From contig CAVVVI010000004.1 in NCBI GenBank assembly GCA_963751795.1, positions 992,001 through 1,056,000 of the forward strand: DNA of 64,000 nt, written 5' to 3'. This document shows, one piece after another, positions 34,798 to 43,730 of the stretch. Within the stretch, counting starts at the first letter, position 1. Each line of letters opens with the position of its first letter. Both the position numbers and the translations under genes were made by a program. Origin of the DNA: BOG-908 sp963751795. GTDB taxonomy: Bacteria > Pseudomonadota > Alphaproteobacteria > Acetobacterales > Acetobacteraceae. Below the pieces are notes generated by a model. It worked only from the letters and a program-made list of their open reading frames with translations. It had not been told where the DNA came from and searched no databases.

Positions 34798-35364
34798 ATG
34801 CGCCAGCTTCTCCTCCTGCGTCACGCCAAGTCCGCCTGGGACGACCCGGCGCAGCCCGACCATGCCCGCAAGCTGAACGCCCGCGGCCACGCCGCCGCTG
34901 CCGCCATGCGCGCGGCTATCCGGCAATTCGGCCTGGTGCCGGATGTGGTGCTGGTATCCTCGGCACGGCGCACGCTGCAGACGCTGGACGCGCTGGGCCC
35001 GTGGGACGAGACACCGCTGATCGAGCCGATGGACGGGCTTTATTTGGCGCCGCCCGAGAAAATCCTCTCGATTGCCGCCGGCGTGTCGGAGACCGTGCGC
35101 AGCCTGATGGTGGTGGGGCACAACCCGGGACTGCACGATCTGGCGCTCGGCCTGGCCGGCGCCGACGCGGCGCCGCCGGACGACACGCTGGGGGGCCAGC
35201 TGCGCGATGGATTTCCGGCCGGCGCGCTCGCCGAGTTCACGGTGACGCAGGCCTGGCGCGACCTGGCGACGGCCTGGCCGCATGGCCGGCTGGGGTGCCG
35301 GCTGGTGCGCTTCATCCGGCCGCGCGACCTGGCGGGCAGCGGCACCGCGATGCCGCTGGATTGA
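34798..35364 (+). CDS. sixA: SixA-type histidine phosphatase
   Basis: A 188-residue histidine-acid phosphatase with the RHG-type motif LLRHAKSAWDD (His9) and the second His108 in VVGHNPGLHD. SixA-like enzymes dephosphorylate phosphohistidine in phosphotransfer domains; the target here is unknown. It ends 10 bases before the CHAD gene, suggesting an operon. Confidence 0.88.
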   Translation: MRQLLLLRHAKSAWDDPAQPDHARKLNARGHAAAAAMRAAIRQFGLVPDVVLVSSARRTLQTLDALGPWDETPLIEPMDGLYLAPPEKILSIAAGVSETVRSLMVVGHNPGLHDLALGLAGADAAPPDDTLGGQLRDGFPAGALAEFTVTQAWRDLATAWPHGRLGCRLVRFIRPRDLAGSGTAMPLD

Positions 35365-35374
35365 TGGTGGCGCG

Positions 35375-36928
35375 ATGGAGGGCCCGCTGAGCGCGTCCCT
35401 GGCGGACCCGGACGAGCCTGACGCCCCCGCGTCCGAGCGCCCCGGCATGGCGGGCGATCAGGTGGTGCTGGAGTTCGTGCTCGAAGGTGCCGCCGCAACG
35501 CGGCTGGCGCGCCTGCCGGCAGTGGCTGCGGTGCGCGCCGGGCCGGCCCGCACGGTGGCCACCACGCTGATCTGGCACGACACGCCCTGCTTCACGCTGG
35601 CCAAAGCCGGGCTGGCGCTCTGCGAGGCTTCGGGCCGCCAGGGTGGCTGGACGGTGGCGGCTCTGCACCGCGGCGCCGCGGCCGATTGGCTGCCGGCCCA
35701 TGCGGCCCCGGTGCTGGCGGCCGCGCCCACGCACATGGGTTTGGCGCGTGCCCCGCCAGACGAGGCGGCACCGGTGGCCGCCTTTGCCGGCAGGCTCACG
35801 GTGTTGCCGCTGCGCCTGCCCGGCGGGCCGGGGCAGCTCAGCGTGCTGTCGGGCGCATGCCGCGGCCTGGCGCACGACGTGCCGGCCTGCCGCATCGGCC
35901 TGACTGGCCCGGTGGCCGACGCGGCCGCCTTGGCCGCGGCGCTGGCTGCGACGTTACCGCTGCATGTGCCGCTGCACAGCCTGGCGGCCGAGGCCCTTGC
36001 GCTGGCGCGTGGCGGCCCCGCCTTGCGGCAGCCGGCAGGCAAAGCGGCCCTGGCGCCGGGCACCAGCACCGAGGTGGCGTTGCGCGCCGTCATTGCGCAG
36101 CTGGCCGACACCATCCTGTATTGGGCCACGCAATTGCCCGATGCGGCCTCGCCCGAGCCGGTGCACCAGATGCGGGTCGCTGTGCGCAGGCTGCGCTCGG
36201 CACTGACGGTGTTCCGGCGGGCCGTGCAGGCAAACGATGGCAGCTGCCTTTGGCTGGACGCCACGGCTGCCGATCTGCGCGCTTTGGCCGGCCGGCTCGG
36301 CGCGGCGCGCGATTGGGACGTGTTCCTCGGGGAGACCGGCCAGGAGCTCGCCGCCGCCTTGCCGGAGGACCGGCGAATCGGCCTGTTGCTGGCCGCGGCC
36401 GGGCGCAAGCGGGCGGCAGCCTATGGCGACCTCGGCGCCTATTTCGCCGGCCAGTCCTGGACGCAGCTGGCGCTGCATCTGGCCCTGATCCCGACATTGC
36501 AGCCCTGGCGGTCGGCCGGCGAACCCGCTGCACTCGCGCAGCCTGCCCGCGACTACGCGATGCGCGCGCTCGACCGCCGGCTGAAGCAAGTGCTGGCCCC
36601 GGGCGGCAGCCTTGCCGGGCTGGCCACCGCCGAGCTGCATGAGGTGCGCAAACAGGCCAAGCGCCTGCGCTACGCCACGGAGTTCTTCGCCCCGCTGTTT
36701 GCCGGCCGGCGGCTGCGTCGTTTCCTGCTGCGGCTGGCCCGCCTGCAGGCGGCGCTGGGCAGCGTCAACGATGCCGCGGCGGCCGCAGGGCTGGCCGGCC
36801 AGCTTCCCGGCAGCGCATTTGCGGCCGGGGTGGTGCACGGCTTCGGCGCAGCCCGCGCCGGGCGGGCGCGCAGCAAGGCCGAGCGCGCGTGGGAACGCTT
36901 CGTCGCCGCCGAGCCGTTCTGGGACTGA
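35375..36928 (+). CDS. CHAD domain protein with degenerate CYTH-like N-terminus
   Basis: 517 residues. The C-terminal ~300 residues form a CHAD helical domain with the conserved histidines: VHQMRVAVRRLRSALTVF and ELHEVRKQAKRLRYATEFF, plus LGAARDWDVFL and LGSVNDAAAA. CHAD domains bind polyphosphate. The N-terminal ~200 residues look CYTH-like (triphosphate tunnel) but the ExExK entry is reduced to VLEFVLEG without the lysine, so catalysis is doubtful. It pairs with sixA. Confidence 0.85.
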   Translation: MEGPLSASLADPDEPDAPASERPGMAGDQVVLEFVLEGAAATRLARLPAVAAVRAGPARTVATTLIWHDTPCFTLAKAGLALCEASGRQGGWTVAALHRGAAADWLPAHAAPVLAAAPTHMGLARAPPDEAAPVAAFAGRLTVLPLRLPGGPGQLSVLSGACRGLAHDVPACRIGLTGPVADAAALAAALAATLPLHVPLHSLAAEALALARGGPALRQPAGKAALAPGTSTEVALRAVIAQLADTILYWATQLPDAASPEPVHQMRVAVRRLRSALTVFRRAVQANDGSCLWLDATAADLRALAGRLGAARDWDVFLGETGQELAAALPEDRRIGLLLAAAGRKRAAAYGDLGAYFAGQSWTQLALHLALIPTLQPWRSAGEPAALAQPARDYAMRALDRRLKQVLAPGGSLAGLATAELHEVRKQAKRLRYATEFFAPLFAGRRLRRFLLRLARLQAALGSVNDAAAAAGLAGQLPGSAFAAGVVHGFGAARAGRARSKAERAWERFVAAEPFWD

Positions 36929-36979
36929 GCTTCAGGCGGTCGCACGCTGCCGGCCAGCTTCATGCTGCGGGTGCGAAGG

Positions 36980-37009
36980 TTGCGTTGGGCCCGGGATCGC
37001 CCTTATTCT
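36980..37009 (+). promoter_or_regulatory. Candidate gltA promoter
   Basis: TTGCGT (36980-36985) and TATTCT (37004-37009) are 18 bases apart, about 70 bases before the gltA ATG. An AGGA lies near the start codon. Confidence 0.4.
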
Positions 37010-37082
37010 CGGCCTGGCAGCCCATCCGCCGAACCCAAGCGGCCCGGCTTGCGCCTCCGCCCCGATACAGGATTGACCACCC

Positions 37083-38387
37083 ATGACCGGCGCCCCGATC
37101 GGAACCGTCACCGTCACCCTCGACGGCACGCAGAAAACGGCCACCATGAACCTGCTGCCCGGCACCATGGGCCCCGCCGTGTTCGACATCCGCAAGCTGT
37201 ATGCCGATCTGGACGTGTTCACTTACGATCCCGGCTATGGCGGCACGGCGGCCTGCGACAGCAAGATCACCTATATCGACGGCGATGCCGGCATCCTGCT
37301 GCATCGCGGCTATCCGATCGACCAGCTGGCCGAGCGCTCCACCTTCCTGGAAGTGGCGCATCTGCTGCTGAACGGCGAGTTGCCGAAGCCGGACGAGCTG
37401 GCCGAATTCGAGCGCGGCGTGATGATGCACACCATGGTGCACGAGCAGCTGCGCCAGTTCTACAACGGCTTCCGCCGCGATGCGCATCCGATGGCCATCA
37501 TCTGCGGCGTGGTCGGCGCGTTGTCGGCCTTCTACCACGACAGTCTCGACATCACGAACGAGGACCATCGGCGCATCAGCGCCTTCCGCCTGATCGCCAA
37601 GCTGCCCACGATTGCCGCCTGGGCCTATAAATATTCCATCGGCCAGCCGTTCATGTATCCACGCAACGATCTCGGCTATGCCGAGAACTTTCTCTACATG
37701 ATGAACGCGGTGCCGGCGGAACCTTTCCACGTGAACCCGGTGCTGGCCCGCGCGATGGACCGCATCCTGATCCTGCACGCCGATCACGAGCAGAACGCGT
37801 CCACCAGCACCGTCCGCCTGGCGGGCTCCACGGGCGCCAACCCGTTCGCCTGCATCGCCGCCGGCATCGCCAGCCTGTGGGGGCCCGCCCATGGCGGCGC
37901 CAACGAGGCGGTGCTCAAGATGCTCGCCGAGATCGGCCACAAGGACCACATTCCCGACTTCATCGCGCGCGTGAAGGACAAGAACAGCGGCGTGCGGCTG
38001 ATGGGCTTCGGCCACCGCGTATACAAGAACTACGATCCGCGCGCCAAGATCATGGAGCGCACCTGCCACGAAGTGCTAGACGAGCTGGGCATCAAGGACG
38101 ACCCGCTGCTCGACCTGGCGCTGGAACTCGAGCGCATCGCGCTGCACGACGAGTATTTCATCAGCAAGAAGCTGTATCCGAACGTCGATTTCTACTCGGG
38201 CATCATTCTCAAGGCGATGGGCATTCCCACCAGCATGTTCACGGTGCTGTTTGCCGTGGCCCGCACCGTGGGCTGGATCAGCCAGTGGAAAGAGATGATG
38301 GAAGATCCGCTGCAGCGCATCGGGCGGCCGCGGCAGGTCTATACCGGGCACGCCCAGCGCGATTACGTGCCGCTACAAGGCCGCTGA
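37083..38387 (+). CDS. gltA: Citrate synthase (type II, hexameric)
   Basis: Condenses oxaloacetate and acetyl-CoA to citrate in the TCA cycle. The 434-residue product has the GltA length and landmarks: DPGYGGTAACDSKITYIDGD, LHRGYPIDQLAE, LHADHEQNASTSTVR, the catalytic His in WGPAHGGANEAV, GFGHRVYKNYDPRA and the Asp in NVDFYSGI. It is expressed from its own predicted promoter. The next gene overlaps or abuts its stop. Confidence 0.97.
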   Translation: MTGAPIGTVTVTLDGTQKTATMNLLPGTMGPAVFDIRKLYADLDVFTYDPGYGGTAACDSKITYIDGDAGILLHRGYPIDQLAERSTFLEVAHLLLNGELPKPDELAEFERGVMMHTMVHEQLRQFYNGFRRDAHPMAIICGVVGALSAFYHDSLDITNEDHRRISAFRLIAKLPTIAAWAYKYSIGQPFMYPRNDLGYAENFLYMMNAVPAEPFHVNPVLARAMDRILILHADHEQNASTSTVRLAGSTGANPFACIAAGIASLWGPAHGGANEAVLKMLAEIGHKDHIPDFIARVKDKNSGVRLMGFGHRVYKNYDPRAKIMERTCHEVLDELGIKDDPLLDLALELERIALHDEYFISKKLYPNVDFYSGIILKAMGIPTSMFTVLFAVARTVGWISQWKEMMEDPLQRIGRPRQVYTGHAQRDYVPLQGR

Positions 38388-38917
38388 CGATACGCGCCCT
38401 GCCCCCGCTTGCGTCATCTCTGGCGCTCGCTTTCGGCCTGTCCGCCGTGGCGCACGCGGCCGAGCCGGGCGGGGTTTGCGCGGCGGGCGAGCTGACGCTG
38501 TTCGCCTGCACGCTGAAGACGCGTAACGCGGTGGGGTTCTGCCTCGACAAACAAAGCCTCAAGACGCGGTTTAGCCTCCGCGCTGCCGACGGCAGGCAGG
38601 CCGCCGCCAACGCGCGGAACCTGCGCGCCGCCACGCTCGGCGGCAACGCGCAGGGTGATATCGTCACCCTGCAAGCCGATACGCCGGACGGCACGGTGGC
38701 GATCTACGTCGATTTCATTCCCGACGATCTCGAGGCGCCCGTTCTGGTGACCGTACTCGGGAAGCGCGAGCGCAAGGAGCTGTGCGCGACGCCGGATGTC
38801 CAGACCGAGCAGGCGGTGCTGACCGTCAAGGGGGTCCAGCGACAGGTGCGGCTGGGCAATCTGGTGGAAAGCGGCCTGGCCGAGGCGCTGCATCCAGTGC
38901 CGGAGTGGCCCAACTAG
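38384..38917 (+). CDS. Small exported protein, unknown; non-standard start
   Basis: The frame downstream of gltA encodes an export signal (LTIRALPPLASSLALAFGLSAVAHA) and about 150 further residues with three spaced cysteines (GGVCAAGELTLFACTLKTRNAVGFC) and a late KELCATPD. I cannot assign it to a named family. No in-frame ATG, GTG or TTG lies between the gltA stop and the signal peptide. A CTG overlapping the stop (CTGA) or the ATA two codons later, with AAGG upstream, would have to initiate. The end (38917) is firm; the start is a best estimate. Confidence 0.6.
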   Translation: MTIRALPPLASSLALAFGLSAVAHAAEPGGVCAAGELTLFACTLKTRNAVGFCLDKQSLKTRFSLRAADGRQAAANARNLRAATLGGNAQGDIVTLQADTPDGTVAIYVDFIPDDLEAPVLVTVLGKRERKELCATPDVQTEQAVLTVKGVQRQVRLGNLVESGLAEALHPVPEWPN

Positions 38918-38951
38918 CAGGGCCGGACGCTCGCGATCGGGTTTCGCATCG

Positions 38952-38979
38952 TTGCAATCCGGCCCGCGTAATGTATCGT
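38952..38979 (+). promoter_or_regulatory. Candidate promoter of the exported TPR protein
   Basis: TTGCAA (38952-38957) and TATCGT (38974-38979) are 16 bases apart and about 37 bases before the GTG start. Confidence 0.45.
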
Positions 38980-39015
38980 TCGAGAGATGATCAGTGATCT
39001 CGGCGGGCGACGATC

Positions 39016-39909
39016 GTGAAACCTTCCTCGATGCTGGTAGCTGCGTTGTCGCTCCTGGCAGTCTCGCAGGCTGCAGCGCGCGATGACGTCTATGACAGTG
39101 GCGGGCGGCCGCTGGCCTGGCGCCAGATGGAGTTGGCGGAGCGTGCCAGCATTCACGGCCACATCAGCCAGGCCATCGAGATGGCGAGCAAGATCCTCGC
39201 CGCGGCGCCGAATTTCGGTGAAGGTTACGTGTTTCGCGCCAACTTCTACATTCAGGCAGCGCGCTACGACGAGGCTTTGGCCGATATCGAGAGGGCGGCG
39301 TCGATGCATCCCAAATCGATCCTCCTGTCGGTGCTGAAGGCGGAGATCGCGATGCGACGCGGACAGCCCGACCGGGCCCTGGCCGAACTTGGACACCTCA
39401 ACGACCTGCCCTACTACACCGTCTGGCGAACCAACTACGAGGCATTCGGAGGCTACTCAGTCTCGGAGGCTTATGCCCTGCGAAGCCTCGCCCTGGAGCT
39501 CGAGCGCGACAACGACAACGCGCTCGCCGATTTTCGCCGCATGCTCACCTTCGAGACCGACGAGCCGCAATACATCCTGACGTTCCATTGCTGGAACGCA
39601 GCGGTCGCCGGGCTTTCGGACATGGCCGAAATCAGCTGCGACGAGGCGGTGGCGCACGAAAGCCATGAGGTCGGTGCCTATGAAAGCCGCGGTTTCGCTC
39701 ATCTGAAGATGCGCCATTGGGCCAAGGCAATCGCCGATTACGACCACGCCTTGGCGCTGTTTCCCGACCTGGCGCTGGCGCGCTACGGCCGCGGCCTGGC
39801 CAAGCTGGGCGCCGGCGATGCGGCGGCAGGCAACGCCGATCTGGCTGCGGCACGCTCCGGTGAGCCGGACGTGGCCAACATCATGGCGCGGCTCGGCGTT
39901 CGCAGCTGA
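39016..39909 (+). CDS. Exported tetratricopeptide repeat protein
   Basis: 297 residues with a signal peptide (MKPSSMLVAALSLLAVSQAAA) and several TPR-like helix pairs: AIEMASKILAAAPNFGEGYVFRANFY, YDEALADIERAASMHP, RALAELGHL, and WAKAIADYDHALALFPDLALARYGRGLAKL. The GTG start at 39016 fits the signal peptide. TPR proteins are scaffolds; the partner is unknown. Confidence 0.78.
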   Translation: MKPSSMLVAALSLLAVSQAAARDDVYDSGGRPLAWRQMELAERASIHGHISQAIEMASKILAAAPNFGEGYVFRANFYIQAARYDEALADIERAASMHPKSILLSVLKAEIAMRRGQPDRALAELGHLNDLPYYTVWRTNYEAFGGYSVSEAYALRSLALELERDNDNALADFRRMLTFETDEPQYILTFHCWNAAVAGLSDMAEISCDEAVAHESHEVGAYESRGFAHLKMRHWAKAIADYDHALALFPDLALARYGRGLAKLGAGDAAAGNADLAAARSGEPDVANIMARLGVRS

Positions 39910-39932
39910 GCGGCGGTCTCAGGCGGCGCGGG

Positions 39933-40256
39933 CTAGCAATCACATCCGCGCGCAGTCCCGGAGGCCGCCCGCGTGATGTGATGATCGATCCACTCGCTCA
40001 CCAGCGCGCGCGCCTCGCTCAGCCCCGCCTCGGGATGATGGATGCGATACAGCGTGGTGCAGCTTTGGAAGGCCGCCATGTCGTCGGTGCCGGCGCGCCG
40101 CAACTCGCGGTAGGCGGTCACCACCGCGCGCTCGCATCTGCGTCCAATCTCGGCCAAGTCGGTCTCCAGTTGCGAATGACTCTTACTTCGCTGAACAATA
40201 CGCCCGTTCGCGCTGCCGCCGCAACAGCGTGCAGGCCTCCGGGTTGCCGCCCGCAA
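39933..40256 (-). CDS. Small conserved-looking hypothetical protein
   Basis: Up to 107 residues from a TTG at 40254-40256; a later TTG within DLAEIG is also possible. The believable core is CERAVVTAYRELRRAGTDDMAAFQSCTTLYRIHHPEAGLSEARALVSEWI, an amphipathic helical stretch. I do not recognise the family. It is divergent from pyrE with only 41 bases between starts. Confidence 0.5.
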   Translation of the reverse strand: MRAATRRPARCCGGSANGRIVQRSKSHSQLETDLAEIGRRCERAVVTAYRELRRAGTDDMAAFQSCTTLYRIHHPEAGLSEARALVSEWIDHHITRAASGTARGCDC

Positions 40257-40297
40257 GCCGGCGAGGCAGAACTCCAGCCTTCCTTGGGGTGCGGCCG

Positions 40298-40999
40298 ATG
40301 GCAGGTGTGGCGACGGATTGGGACAGGGATGCGGCGCTGACCACGGCGCGCATCCTGCTGGAGATCGGCGCGCTGAATTTCCGGCCGGACGAGCCCTACA
40401 CCCTCACCTCGGGGTGGAAATCGCCGGTCTATATCGATTGCCGCAAGATCATCTACTTCCCGCATGCGCGCCGGAAGATCTGCGCGCTGGGCGTGGAAAA
40501 GCTCAACCGCCACATCGGCTACGAGCAGATCGAGGTGGTCGCCGGCGGCGAGACGGCGGGCATCCCGTTCGCCGCCTGGATGGCCGACCTGATGCACACG
40601 CCGATGGCCTATGTGCGCAAACAGCCGAAGGGCTTCGGCAAGAACGCGCTGATCGAGGGCGACGTGCCGGAAGGCCGGCGCACCCTGCTGGTGGAAGATC
40701 TGACCACCGACGGCCGCAGCAAGATCCGCTTCACCCAGTCGCTGCGGGATGCCGGCGCCATCGTCAACCACGCCTTCGTGGTGTTCTACTACGGCGTGTT
40801 CCCGGGCAGTCTGGAGAAGCTCACACAAATGGACATCACGCTGCATCATCTGTGCACCTGGTGGGACGTGCTGGAAGCCTGCCGCGACCGGCCGTACTTC
40901 CCCGAGGCGCATCTGGCCGAGGTGCGACGCTTCCTGGAGAACCCGGTCGCGTGGTCGGCGTCCCACGGCGCCGAACTGCCCGCCGCGCCGCAAGCCTGA
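40298..40999 (+). CDS. pyrE: Orotate phosphoribosyltransferase
   Basis: Converts orotate and PRPP to OMP in pyrimidine synthesis. The 233-residue product carries the PRPP-binding motif LLVEDLTTDGRSK, the TSGWKSPVYIDCRKI substrate block and the catalytic loop VRKQPKGFGKNALIEGD. The ATG at 40298 gives the expected N-terminus (a short extension before DAALTTARILLEIGAL). It is 16 bases upstream of the P450 gene on the same strand. Confidence 0.93.
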   Translation: MAGVATDWDRDAALTTARILLEIGALNFRPDEPYTLTSGWKSPVYIDCRKIIYFPHARRKICALGVEKLNRHIGYEQIEVVAGGETAGIPFAAWMADLMHTPMAYVRKQPKGFGKNALIEGDVPEGRRTLLVEDLTTDGRSKIRFTQSLRDAGAIVNHAFVVFYYGVFPGSLEKLTQMDITLHHLCTWWDVLEACRDRPYFPEAHLAEVRRFLENPVAWSASHGAELPAAPQA

Positions 41000-41015
41000 A
41001 CCCGGAGAGCGCGGC

Positions 41016-42212
41016 ATGGACAGTCCGACCAGTTTCGATTTCGCCAACCCGGCGTTGCGCGCCGATCCCTATCCGGCGTACCGCTTCCTGCGCGAGGCAG
41101 CGCCGATCTGGCACGCACCCACCGGTCACTGGGTGATCTCAACCCATGCGGGCTGCACGGCCTTGCTGCGCGATCCGGTGATGGGGCGCACTGAAAACCG
41201 GCTGAGCGACCCCGTGCTGATGGCCGAGCCGGCGGTGGCCAGCCTGTCGCGCATGATGCTGTTCGTCGATCCGCCGCTGCATACGCGCCTGCGCGGGCTG
41301 GTGAGCAAGGCGTTCAGCGCGCGGCGGATCGAGGCGCTGCGGGCGCGCATCGCGGTGATCGTGGACGAGCTGATCGACCGGGTTGAGCGCCAGGGCGGCA
41401 TGTGCGTCATCCGCGACTTCGCCCACCGCCTGCCCGTGACCGTGATCTGCGACATGCTGGGTATCCCCGAGCAGGACCGCGCCCCGTTCCTCGAGGAGAG
41501 CACGGTGCGGGGCCGCATCCTCGATCCGGTGCCGATGAGCCGCAGCGAGCTCGACGACGCCAACGCGGCTACCGAAGCCTCCAGCACCTATTTCCGCGGC
41601 CTGCTCGCCTACCGCCGCACCAATCCCGGCGACGATCTGGCCACCGCGCTGGTGCAGGCGCGCGAGGCCGACGACACCCTGAGCGACGAGGAGATGGTGG
41701 CCAACATCGCCCTGCTGTTCGGCGCCGGGCACGAGACCACCACCAACCTGATCGGCAACGGCGTGCTGGCGCTGCATCGCAACCCCGAGCAGCTCGCCCG
41801 GCTGCGCGCCGATCCGGGCCTGATCCCCAACGCCGTCGAGGAGCTGCTGCGCTACGACAGCCCGGTGCAGCTGACCGGGCGCACGGCGATGCAGGATCAC
41901 GAGATCATGGGCGAGCGCATCGCCAAGGGCGAACACGTGATCGCGCTGCTCGGCGGCGCCAACCACGACCCGGCCGCCTATGCGGGCGACCCGGCCGTGC
42001 TGGACGTGGGCCGGCCCGGCGTGCGCGCCATCAGCTTCGGCGGCGGCCTGCATTTCTGCCTGGGCGCTCAACTGGCACGCATCGAAGGCGAGATCGCGTT
42101 CCGCCGCCTGATCGAACGGTTGCCGGCGATGCGACTGAGCGACGCCCAGAACGTTGCGTGGAAACCGACGGTGACCTTGCGGGGCTTGGCGGAACTGCCG
42201 GCGGTATGGTAA
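41016..42212 (+). CDS. Cytochrome P450
   Basis: A 398-residue soluble bacterial P450 (CYP107/CYP125-like size class; the subfamily cannot be told). It has the oxygen-activating I-helix FGAGHETTTN (about 235-244), the ExxR pair Glu276/Arg279 (EELLRY) and heme-ligand Cys348 in FGGGLHFCLG. ATG 41016 has GGAGAG upstream. A flavin monooxygenase follows, suggesting a two-oxygenase pathway on a hydrophobic substrate. Redox partners are not in the window. Confidence 0.94.
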   Translation: MDSPTSFDFANPALRADPYPAYRFLREAAPIWHAPTGHWVISTHAGCTALLRDPVMGRTENRLSDPVLMAEPAVASLSRMMLFVDPPLHTRLRGLVSKAFSARRIEALRARIAVIVDELIDRVERQGGMCVIRDFAHRLPVTVICDMLGIPEQDRAPFLEESTVRGRILDPVPMSRSELDDANAATEASSTYFRGLLAYRRTNPGDDLATALVQAREADDTLSDEEMVANIALLFGAGHETTTNLIGNGVLALHRNPEQLARLRADPGLIPNAVEELLRYDSPVQLTGRTAMQDHEIMGERIAKGEHVIALLGGANHDPAAYAGDPAVLDVGRPGVRAISFGGGLHFCLGAQLARIEGEIAFRRLIERLPAMRLSDAQNVAWKPTVTLRGLAELPAVW

Positions 42213-42224
42213 GTTAACGTCGTT

Positions 42225-42248
42225 TAGGGCTTACGCCCTAGTTTTAGG
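42225..42248 (+). terminator. Intercistronic hairpin between P450 and monooxygenase genes
   Basis: TAGGGC-TTAC-GCCCTA (42225-42240) forms a 6-bp stem and tetraloop followed by GTTTT and then the AGGAG of the next gene. It resembles a weak terminator or attenuator that would lower expression of the downstream gene. Confidence 0.5.
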
Positions 42249-42260
42249 AGCGGGTGGCGC

Positions 42261-43727
42261 ATGGCCGAGCATTTCGACGTCGTGATCATCGGGGCCGGCC
42301 TGTCGGGCATCGGGGCCGGTTGCCACATGAAGATGCAGTGCCCGAAGAAGAGCTACGTCGTGCTGGAAGGCCGCGAGGCGATCGGCGGCACGTGGGACCT
42401 GTTCCGCTACCCTGGCATTCGCTCGGATTCGGACATGTACACGCTCGGCTACGTGTTCCGCCCCTGGACCGAGGCCAAGGCGATCGCCGATGGCCCGTCG
42501 ATCCTGAAATACGTGCGCGAGACCGCGGCGGCCTATGGCGTGGACCAGCATATTCGCTTCCGCCACAAGGTGGTGCAGGCCGACTGGTCCTCGCAGGATG
42601 CGCTGTGGACCGTGCAGGCCGAGACCAACGGCGAGCACGTGACCTTCACCTGCGGCTTTCTGTTCACCTGCAGCGGCTATTACGATTATGCCGGCGGCTA
42701 CACGCCGGACTTCGCCGGCCGCGACCGCTTCGCCGGCCAGGTGATCCACCCCCAATTCTGGCCGGAAGGCCTCGATACCACGGGCAAGAACGTGGTGGTG
42801 ATTGGCAGTGGTGCCACCGCCGTGACGCTGGTGCCGGCGATCGCCAAGGATGCGGCGCACGTGACCATGCTGCAGCGCTCGCCCAGCTACGTCGCCTCGC
42901 GGCCGGCCGAGGACGCGTTCGCCAACAAATTGCGCCGCTGGCTGCCGTCCAAGCTGGCCTACAGCATCATCCGCTGGCGCAACGTCGGCCTGCAGCTGTT
43001 CCTGTTCAACATGGCGCGCAGCAAGCCGGCCAAGTTCAAGCAGCAGCTTATCGGGCTGGTACAGAAGGAGCTCGGCGCCGATTACGACGTGGCCACGCAT
43101 TTCACGCCGAAATACAACCCGTGGGATCAGCGCCTCTGCCTGGTGCCCGATTCCGACCTGTTCGCCTCCATCAACTCGGGCCGCGCCAGCGTGGTGACCG
43201 ACACGATCGAGACGTTCACCGAGACCGGGCTGAAGCTCACCTCGGGCCAGGAGCTGCCGGCCGATATCGTCGTCACCGCCACCGGGCTGCGCATGCAGAT
43301 CCTCAGCGGCATGGCGGTCAGCGTGGACGGCGTGCGCGTCGATTTCAGCAAGGTGATGAATTACAAGGGCATGATGTATTCGGACGTGCCGAACATGGCC
43401 ACCGCGTTCGGCTACACCAACGCCTCGTGGACGCTGAAGGCGGATCTCACCTGCTCGTTCGTCTGCCGCATGCTGAACTACATGGATGCACGCGGCTTCG
43501 TCGAAGCCCGGCCGATCCGCGACGCTTCGGTCGAGGAAGCGCCGTTCCTGGATTTCTCCTCGGGCTACGTGCAGCGCGCGCTGGAGCATTTGCCGCGCCA
43601 GGGCACCACGAAGCCGTGGAAGCTGAACCAGAATTACGCGCTCGACCTGATGACGCTGAAGTTCGGCAAGCTGGACGACGGCACCATGGTGTTCAAGCGG
43701 CGCGCGGCGGCCAAGCAGGCGGCCTGA
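42261..43727 (+). CDS. Flavin-containing monooxygenase (Baeyer-Villiger/EthA type)
   Basis: A 488-residue two-dinucleotide-fold flavoenzyme. The FAD motif is IGAGLSGIGAG (10-20), the NADPH motif VVIGSGATAVTLVP, and GGTWDLFRYPGIRSDSDMYTLGY is the EthA-type Baeyer-Villiger block. These enzymes insert oxygen into ketones or oxidise S/N groups. It follows the P450 gene with a TAGGAG ribosome-binding site after the hairpin. Confidence 0.92.
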   Translation: MAEHFDVVIIGAGLSGIGAGCHMKMQCPKKSYVVLEGREAIGGTWDLFRYPGIRSDSDMYTLGYVFRPWTEAKAIADGPSILKYVRETAAAYGVDQHIRFRHKVVQADWSSQDALWTVQAETNGEHVTFTCGFLFTCSGYYDYAGGYTPDFAGRDRFAGQVIHPQFWPEGLDTTGKNVVVIGSGATAVTLVPAIAKDAAHVTMLQRSPSYVASRPAEDAFANKLRRWLPSKLAYSIIRWRNVGLQLFLFNMARSKPAKFKQQLIGLVQKELGADYDVATHFTPKYNPWDQRLCLVPDSDLFASINSGRASVVTDTIETFTETGLKLTSGQELPADIVVTATGLRMQILSGMAVSVDGVRVDFSKVMNYKGMMYSDVPNMATAFGYTNASWTLKADLTCSFVCRMLNYMDARGFVEARPIRDASVEEAPFLDFSSGYVQRALEHLPRQGTTKPWKLNQNYALDLMTLKFGKLDDGTMVFKRRAAAKQAA

Positions 43728-43730
43728 CGC

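Noticed and set aside
42213..42260. Riboswitch upstream of the flavin monooxygenase
   Set aside because: The 48-base gap is too short for a known aptamer and holds only a simple hairpin plus ribosome-binding site.
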